Source: Micromonospora peucetia
GTDB taxonomy: Bacteria; Actinomycetota; Actinomycetes; Mycobacteriales; Micromonosporaceae
Reading direction: 5' to 3'
NCBI RefSeq assembly: GCF_900091625.1
Contig: NZ_FMIC01000002.1
Span: 310,001-374,000, forward strand
Length of the DNA: 64,000 bases
Numbering within the stretch: position 1 is the stretch's first letter; every line of letters begins with the position of its first letter. This document shows, piece after piece, positions 59,361 through 64,000 of this stretch. Position numbers and translations under genes: made by a program. Under the pieces are notes generated by a model, which saw only the letters and a list, made by a program, of their open reading frames with translations, made no database searches and was not told the DNA's origin.

Positions 59361-60377
59361 ATGAGCACCGACCAGCGGCCCACGGCGCCGCGCACCGACC
59401 CGTACGCGGATCTTCCCGAGGAGCCCGTACGCATTCCGGACTGGATGCGCGAGGCGCAGTCGGACCACGTACCGACCCGCTCGGAGCGGCTCCGACTGGG
59501 CTGGGAGAGGCACGCCGGGAAGCTGCTCGGAAGCGTCGCCGCCCTGGTGGTGCTGTCGTTCCTCGCGGTGCTGGGCCTGGTCGGATTCGGCTTCTACGAC
59601 CGGGTCCGCGACAACGGCCCCTTCCTGCCCGACCGCCTGGCGCCCGGTCCGGTCCGTCCCACCGACGCCGCCGGCAACTCGGTCAGCCCGTGGGCGGCCA
59701 CCCCGGCGGAGTCGTACGCCGCCGGGAAGAACGCCATCGTCTTGCCGCCGGCGAAGGCCGTCGGACCGTTCACCCGGAAGCATGTGGCCGACGGCCTGAC
59801 CAAAGTACGGCAGGCGCTCATCGAGGGCCGGATCGACGTGTCGATGTTGACGATCAACGATCCGGAGCCCTTCCTCCGCCTGATCGCCCCGGACAACCGG
59901 GATGAGGTCCGAGGCGACCTGGCGGACGGCGTGGCGCTGAACTACGTCACCCGGGTGGAGGACAGGGCCGACCCCCGGTTGGACGGCAAGGACACGGTCC
60001 GCGCGAAGGGCACCGTCACCTACCGGGCGACCACCGATCCCAACGGCATCCGGGTGCTGGAGATCACCACCAGCTTCATCTGGGTCTACCACTTCGACCT
60101 CTGGCGGGCCCAGGAGCACCCGCCCGGCACGGAGCTGGTCACCGTGCGAGACGAGGTGGTCTGGCACCTCCCGTACGCCGACGACGTACAGCCCTCCTCG
60201 CGAGGGTTGTGGGTGCACGAGGCGGCAAGCACGATGTACAACGCCGACTGTGCCGGGATCAAGCGCGGATTCCTCGCTCTGGACCACGATGAGCCGCTGC
60301 GCCGCCGACCCACGGCCACGCCGACCGGCGACGTCTACGACCCGAACTGGCGGCCCGGCGACGGCGAGAGCTGCTGA
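59361..60377 (+). CDS. Single-pass membrane protein with large extracytoplasmic domain, unknown
   Basis: 338 residues. A cytoplasmic N-terminus contains VRIPDWMREAQ, then one transmembrane helix (about residues 54-78, AGKLLGSVAALVVLSFLAVL). An external domain of about 250 residues, beta-rich by appearance, holds KGTVTYRATTDPNGIRVLEI and a conserved-looking WVHEAASTMYNADCAG. It ends in a cysteine. The adjacent gene (2 bp later) has the same LPEWMRE-type motif before a helix. Function unknown. Confidence 0.75.
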   Translation: MSTDQRPTAPRTDPYADLPEEPVRIPDWMREAQSDHVPTRSERLRLGWERHAGKLLGSVAALVVLSFLAVLGLVGFGFYDRVRDNGPFLPDRLAPGPVRPTDAAGNSVSPWAATPAESYAAGKNAIVLPPAKAVGPFTRKHVADGLTKVRQALIEGRIDVSMLTINDPEPFLRLIAPDNRDEVRGDLADGVALNYVTRVEDRADPRLDGKDTVRAKGTVTYRATTDPNGIRVLEITTSFIWVYHFDLWRAQEHPPGTELVTVRDEVVWHLPYADDVQPSSRGLWVHEAASTMYNADCAGIKRGFLALDHDEPLRRRPTATPTGDVYDPNWRPGDGESC

Positions 60378-60379
60378 CG

Positions 60380-60700
60380 GTGACGACAGGAGCGCCGACG
60401 CCCGCCGGCAGGCCGCCCGCCCACGAGCACCGCGCCCGTGTCGAGCTGCCGGAGTGGATGCGCGAACCGACGCCACCGCGGTTGACCATCGGCCGCCGGG
60501 TCTCGGAACTGGTGGAGCGGCTGCCGGCGTTGCGTGAGGCCCGCCTGTCGCTGTGGCGGTGGCGGGACCGGACCAGGTGGAGTGAGTCCCACCCGAGGAT
60601 CACGGCGGTCGTGTCATTCTTCGTCGTGGCGGCGGTGGCGACCGTACTGGTCACCGGTGCTCTCTACCTGTTCCATCTGATCATGCTCGGCGAGGTCTGA
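60380..60700 (+). CDS. Small membrane protein sharing the P[DE]WMRE motif
   Basis: 106 residues. The N-terminus has VELPEWMREPTPP, then a basic helical stretch (LREARLSLWRWRDRTRW) and a single transmembrane helix (about 75-100, AVVSFFVVAAVATVLVTGAL). The start is GTG at 60380, 2 bp after the upstream stop, so the two are co-translated. The shared WMRE motif suggests a common binding partner. Function unknown. Confidence 0.72.
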   Translation: MTTGAPTPAGRPPAHEHRARVELPEWMREPTPPRLTIGRRVSELVERLPALREARLSLWRWRDRTRWSESHPRITAVVSFFVVAAVATVLVTGALYLFHLIMLGEV

Positions 60701-60745
60701 CGGAAGAGCGCCGGTGCCCGACCGGTCACCACGCGGTCCTGAGGC

Positions 60746-62071
60746 TCACCGCACCGCACCGACCACGGCCCAGGCCCCGGAGCGCAGCCGCAGCAGCAGG
60801 GCGACCAGCCGGAGAACCACGAAGAGCGTGAGCCCCGCCCAGATGCCGCCGAGCCCGAGGTCGAGCCCGTACGCCAGCCAGATCGCCGGCAGGAAGCCGG
60901 CGAGCGCGGCCACGACGGTGAGGTTACGCAGGTAGCGGACGTCGCCCGCGCCGATCAGCACGCCGTCGAGGGCGAACACGACACCGGCCAGCGGCAGCAT
61001 CGCCACGAACCACGGCCAGGCGAGCATGGCCTGGTCGCGTACCTGCGGATCGGAGCTGAACCAGCCGGGGACCACGCCGGCCCCGGCGGCGATGAGCACG
61101 GCGAACGCCACGCCGCAGGCGCCGCCGAGCAGCCCGATCCGGCGGGCGAGCTCCCGGGCGGCGGCGGCGTCGCCGGCCCCGAGGGCGGCGCCGACCAGGG
61201 ACTGGGCGGCGATGGCGAGCGCGTCGAGCACCAGCGCGGTGAAGAACCACAGTTGCAGGGCGATCTGGTGTGCGCCCACGGCGGCGACCCCGAAGCGGGC
61301 GGCGACGGCGGTGGCGGAGAGGAAGCTGGCCTGGAACGCGACGCCCCGAATCAGCAGGTCCCGGCTGAGCGCCAACTGCTGCCCGATCAGCCTCGGGCGG
61401 GGTCGCAGCGAGATCCGTTCGGCGACCAGCGCCCCGGCGAAGAGCACGCCGCCGATGGTCTGGGCGATCACGTTGGCCACCGCGGAGCCGACCAGTCCCA
61501 GCCCGGCCGGATAGACCAGCAGCGGGCAGAGCACGGCGGAGAGCAGGTTCGGGCCGAGCACGAACAGCAGTGGGCGGCGGGTGTCCTGCACGCCGCGCAG
61601 CCAGCCGTTGCCGGCGGCGGCGAGCAGCAGGCCGGGGGCGCCGAGCGCCGCGACCCGCAGCCACTGCGCGGCGGCGTCGGCCACCTCGCCCGGGCCTCCG
61701 GCGAGGGTACGCGCCAACGCCCCGCCGCCGAACTGCATGCCGAGCGCGACCAGCACCCCCACCCCGAGGGCCAGCCAGGAGGCCTGGACGCCCTCGGCGA
61801 CGGCGGACGCCCGGTCGCCTGCCCCGAACCGTCGGGCCGACCGCCCCGTGGTGCCGTACGCGACCACGGTGCCGAGCCAGGTGATGAGCGTCAGCACCGT
61901 CCCGCCGATGGCCAGGGCGGCCAGTGGCACCCGGCCGAGGTGCCCCACCACCGCCGTGTCCACGAGCACGTAGATCGGTTCGGCGGCCAGCACCACCAGC
62001 GCCGGCAGGGCCAGCGCGGCGATCCGGCGGGGCGTGACGGACCGGGGCTCGGTGTGGACGGATTGGCTCAT
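60746..62071 (-). CDS. MATE-family efflux transporter (DinF/NorM-like)
   Basis: About 441 residues, twelve helices. EPIYVLVDTAVVGHLGRVPL is the typical first-helix signature, and the duplicated half shows AFQASFLSATAVAARFGVAA. MATE pumps use sodium or proton gradients to export drugs or metabolites. The start at 62071 (ATG, MSQSVHTEPR) is preferred to 62122. It is convergent with the plus-strand membrane gene pair, 45 bp between stops. Confidence 0.88.
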   Translation of the reverse strand: MSQSVHTEPRSVTPRRIAALALPALVVLAAEPIYVLVDTAVVGHLGRVPLAALAIGGTVLTLITWLGTVVAYGTTGRSARRFGAGDRASAVAEGVQASWLALGVGVLVALGMQFGGGALARTLAGGPGEVADAAAQWLRVAALGAPGLLLAAAGNGWLRGVQDTRRPLLFVLGPNLLSAVLCPLLVYPAGLGLVGSAVANVIAQTIGGVLFAGALVAERISLRPRPRLIGQQLALSRDLLIRGVAFQASFLSATAVAARFGVAAVGAHQIALQLWFFTALVLDALAIAAQSLVGAALGAGDAAAARELARRIGLLGGACGVAFAVLIAAGAGVVPGWFSSDPQVRDQAMLAWPWFVAMLPLAGVVFALDGVLIGAGDVRYLRNLTVVAALAGFLPAIWLAYGLDLGLGGIWAGLTLFVVLRLVALLLRLRSGAWAVVGAVR

Positions 62072-62162
62072 CGCCGTCGATCCTGGCACGGGGCAGGTAA
62101 GGATCGCAAGCTGTGCGATCACTTACCGCGAGTCGCCTTCACCGCAGGTCGGCTTCCGTGTG

Positions 62163-62260
62163 GTCAGCTTTCCAGGGGGTGTCACCTTTCCGGGGTCACC
62201 TTTCCGGGGTCACCTTTCCGGGACGGTCGGCTTTCCGGGAGGGTTGGCTTTCCGGGGGTC
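62163..62260. repeat. 14-bp tandem repeats at the 3' end of the EamA gene
   Basis: Three perfect copies of GTCACCTTTCCGGG lie at 62181-62194, 62195-62208 and 62209-62222. Related units, such as GTCAGCTTTCC near 62163 and GTCGGCTTTCC near 62226, lie to both sides. They overlap the last codons of the transporter, which end KPTLPESRPSRKGDPGKVTP. Confidence 0.88.
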
Positions 62261-63198
62261 AGATGGACGACGCTCACGGCACCGAGCAGGAGCACTCCCC
62301 CGACGACCACCGGCGCGGGCAGCGACTCACCGACGAGCCAGCCCGCGAGCAGCACGGCGGTGAGCGGCTCCGCCAGGGTGGACAGCGCGGCGGCGCTGCC
62401 GGTGATGCTGCGCAACCCCGCGTAGAACAGGGCGTACGCCACCGCTGTGGTGACCACCCCGAGGTGCACCAGCAGGCCGACGGGCGCGAGCCGGGCCGGC
62501 ACGCCGATCCCCTCGGCCAGCGCGATCGGGGCCAGCGCCAACGCACCCACCACTGCGGACACGGTGGTGAGCGTCATTGGCGCGACACGCTGCGCGGCGT
62601 GCCGGCTCAGCACGGTGCTGGCGGCATAGCCCACCCCCGAGCCGAACGCCGCGAGCAGCCCGAGCAGCGGGCGAGGCGCGGTCGCGCCCGGCTGCCCGAC
62701 CGACACCGTGATCAGTACGAGGCCGATGATGCCGGCCGTCAGGGCGCCCAGCATGGTCCGCCCGGGCAGCCGCCGCGCGCGCAGGGACTCCCACCCGAAG
62801 ATGAGAACGGGGGCGAGCCCCAGGCTGACCACGGTGGCCACCCCGACGCCACCCGCCGCGACGGCGACGAAGTACAACGCCTGGTAGCCCCCGAGCCCGA
62901 CTCCCACCAGGACGAGGGCCACCGGATGCGACCGCAGCGCCGCGAGCACCGGGCCCAGCCGGTGCGCCACCAGGGCCACCAGCACCACCGCGCCGATGGC
63001 GAGACGGTAGAAGCCGATGCCCGTCGGGGTGAGCGTCGTGGACTCACGGACGAGTTGCACGGCGACACCGGTGGTGCCCCACAACACGCCGGCGCCAGTG
63101 ACGTACAGCAGCCCCCGGCGGGTGCTACCGGTCGGCGTGGGACGGGAGCAAGAGGTAGACGGAGACGAGGACGACGGGAAGAGAGACGTACGGGACAC
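62182..63198 (-). CDS. EamA/DMT-family transporter
   Basis: About 338 residues with ten predicted helices in two EamA repeats: RRGLLYVTGAGVLWGTTGVA and the second-half LLAAFGSGVGYAASTVLSRH. The family moves metabolites or amino acids. The start is uncertain: GTG at 63198 or ATG at 63258, both with a hydrophilic serine/proline stretch before the first helix. The last about 15 residues are encoded by 14-bp tandem repeats, so the C-terminal tail may vary. It is the last confident gene of the window. Confidence 0.8.
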   Translation of the reverse strand: MSRTSLFPSSSSPSTSCSRPTPTGSTRRGLLYVTGAGVLWGTTGVAVQLVRESTTLTPTGIGFYRLAIGAVVLVALVAHRLGPVLAALRSHPVALVLVGVGLGGYQALYFVAVAAGGVGVATVVSLGLAPVLIFGWESLRARRLPGRTMLGALTAGIIGLVLITVSVGQPGATAPRPLLGLLAAFGSGVGYAASTVLSRHAAQRVAPMTLTTVSAVVGALALAPIALAEGIGVPARLAPVGLLVHLGVVTTAVAYALFYAGLRSITGSAAALSTLAEPLTAVLLAGWLVGESLPAPVVVGGVLLLGAVSVVHLTPGKPTLPESRPSRKGDPGKVTPER

Positions 63199-63258
63199 GG
63201 GCGCGCTCCAGGGCGGAATCGAGACGCTGACAGGAATCGACGTCTTGTTGGAGCGCAC

Positions 63259-63496
63259 GCACGACGAACATGGGCGTTTCCCACCCAGGTCTGCAGGGGC
63301 GTCGATCAGGCGGGCAGCCCCCCGGGGGAGACCGACTGCCGTCCCACGGAGGGGGACGCGGCCGGTGGCGTGGCGCTCCGCTCAGGAGCGCGGCGGGGGC
63401 AGCACGCCCCGAAACAACCTCATGCCCGACCCTAACCCGGCACGCTGCCCCCCGAGCCGGTGGTTTCTCACCACCGAGCGAATCCCACTGCCCCGC
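63259..63496. other. EamA leader region with possible short upstream frames
   Basis: About 240 bp upstream of the transporter on the minus strand. It contains a 13-codon frame (MRLFRGVLPPPRS) immediately before a 7-bp hairpin, GCGCTCC/GGAGCGC (63373-63391 region), and a 48-codon frame (63125-63271) overlapping the transporter start in another frame. Either could be a leader peptide, but conservation is unknown. Confidence 0.3.
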
Positions 63497-63636
63497 AGCG
63501 GTAACGCGCGAGCGGTAACGCGCGAGCGGTAACGCGCGAGCGGTAACGCGCGAGCGGTAACGCGCGAGCGGTAACGCGCGAGCGGTAACGCGCGAGCGGT
63601 AACGCGCGAGCGGTAACGCGCGAGCGGTAACGCGCG
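63497..63636. repeat. 14-bp minisatellite, ten copies
   Basis: The unit AGCGGTAACGCGCG is repeated ten times without mismatch, ending where the last partial unit merges into the left arm of a perfect inverted repeat. There are no spacers, so this is not a CRISPR array. No gene covers it. Confidence 0.97.
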
Positions 63637-63703
63637 AGCGGTGATCAGGACGCCATGGACCCTAAAGCGGCCGGGTAACGTCCATGGCGTCCTGATCACC
63701 GCT
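63637..63703. repeat. Perfect 24-bp inverted repeat
   Basis: The arm at 63637-63660 (starting AGCGGTGATCAGGACGCC) is the exact reverse complement of 63680-63703 around a 19-nt centre (63661-63679). As RNA it would form a very stable hairpin; as DNA it could be a cruciform or a recombination/mobile-element relic. The left arm continues the neighbouring 14-bp repeat. Confidence 0.97.
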
Positions 63704-64000
63704 GGTTGGGTCGGCGTTCTTGAATTGCGTCAGCGATTAGGCGGACGGCCACGCCAGCGCCGGGCCCGGACGTGGCAGACGGCGCGCAGGGGGCACCGCG
63801 CAGGGGGCACCGCGCAGGGCACCTGGCAGACGGCGCGCCTTGGCGCGGCCCTCGGTGCCGGCAGACAGGGCGGGCAGGCACGTCTACGGCGAGCAGGCAG
63901 GCAGGCACGTCCGTGAGCAAGCACGTCTGCGGCGAGCAGGCGGGACGGCTGGAGGTGATCAAGAAGGTAAAGGCGAGGGTGGGCGGTGGGGCGTGCACGG
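63704..64000. repeat. Repeat-rich terminal segment without a supported gene
   Basis: GCGCAGGGGGCACC occurs twice in tandem (63784-63797, 63798-63811), then a shortened copy. GCACGTCTACGGCGAGCAGG (63878-63897) recurs 43 bp later with one change (63921-63940). Open frames here have compositions unlike proteins (proline/cysteine/arginine tracts). Any gene beginning here would lie beyond base 64000. Confidence 0.7.

Noticed and set aside
63696..63998. A minus-strand frame at the window end
   Set aside because: Runs through tandem repeats; proline/cysteine/arginine composition is not protein-like.

Overview
The window is a very GC-rich (about 73 percent) actinobacterial chromosome segment. Its gene content, its dense codon usage with GTGA/ATGA gene overlaps, a Spo0M protein, and gene order closely matching the mycobacterial pgsA3-clgR-psp / ftsK / rnj / dapA / thyX / dapB / pnp / rpsO / ribF / truB segment point to a sporulating actinomycete, most likely of the Micromonosporaceae (Micromonospora-like). 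It reads as core chromosome rather than plasmid or prophage. I found no rRNA, tRNA, CRISPR array or complete insertion sequence.

Region 1 (1-7,408): the 5' end of a probable UdgX uracil-DNA glycosylase, then a MocR-type regulator divergent from a fused PNPOx-like/GNAT protein that overlaps a LysE exporter, a Spo0M homologue preceded by a 32-bp tandem repeat, and a pair of CBS/DUF21 (CNNM/CorC-like) membrane proteins. Region 2 (7,655-13,763): a complete Mrp-type cation/proton antiporter operon on the minus strand (mnhA with a fused B domain, then C, D, E, F, G). Region 3 (13,874-23,735): a small unknown protein divergent from the giant helicase Lhr, and the Nei2 DNA glycosylase. These usual neighbours are separated here by a lipoprotein, a GNAT/SAM-hydrolase fusion and a secreted SH3-like protein. 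Region 4 (24,037-27,687): one large multicopper-oxidase-like protein with three fibronectin III repeats and degenerate copper sites.

Region 5 (27,688-37,657): an envelope-stress and membrane block on the minus strand (pspM, pspA, clgR, a cinA-like gene ending in a 10-copy minisatellite, pgsA, rimO, an ornithine cyclodeaminase homologue, ftsK). It is interrupted by a plus-strand guanidinium exporter gene preceded by a guanidine-III riboswitch. Region 6 (37,772-42,246): two YbjN-domain genes, an isocitrate-lyase-superfamily gene flanked by a duplicated YbjN 3' end, and a secreted LPRTG protein whose sorting tail appears frameshifted. Region 7 (42,247-59,175): rnj, dapA, thyX, a repeat-rich spacer, DUF2752 and YcaQ-like genes, a cluster of acetyltransferases with a GT87 mannosyltransferase and a VOC protein, then dapB, an M16 protease, pnp, rpsO, ribF and truB. 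Region 8 (59,361-64,000): two small related membrane proteins, a MATE pump, an EamA transporter, and a minisatellite-rich terminal segment with a perfect 24-bp inverted repeat.

Functionally, pnp, rpsO, rnj, truB and rimO serve RNA decay and translation. dapA and dapB serve lysine and peptidoglycan-precursor synthesis. clgR, pspA and pspM form the envelope-stress module. lhr, nei2, ycaQ and udgX are DNA repair genes. No single dramatic new system stands out. The most unusual items are the guanidine-III riboswitch with its exporter, the apparently copper-less multicopper oxidase, the GNAT/SAM-hydrolase and PNPOx/GNAT fusions, the gene flanked by duplicated YbjN ends, the frameshifted sortase tail, and several minisatellites and inverted repeats.
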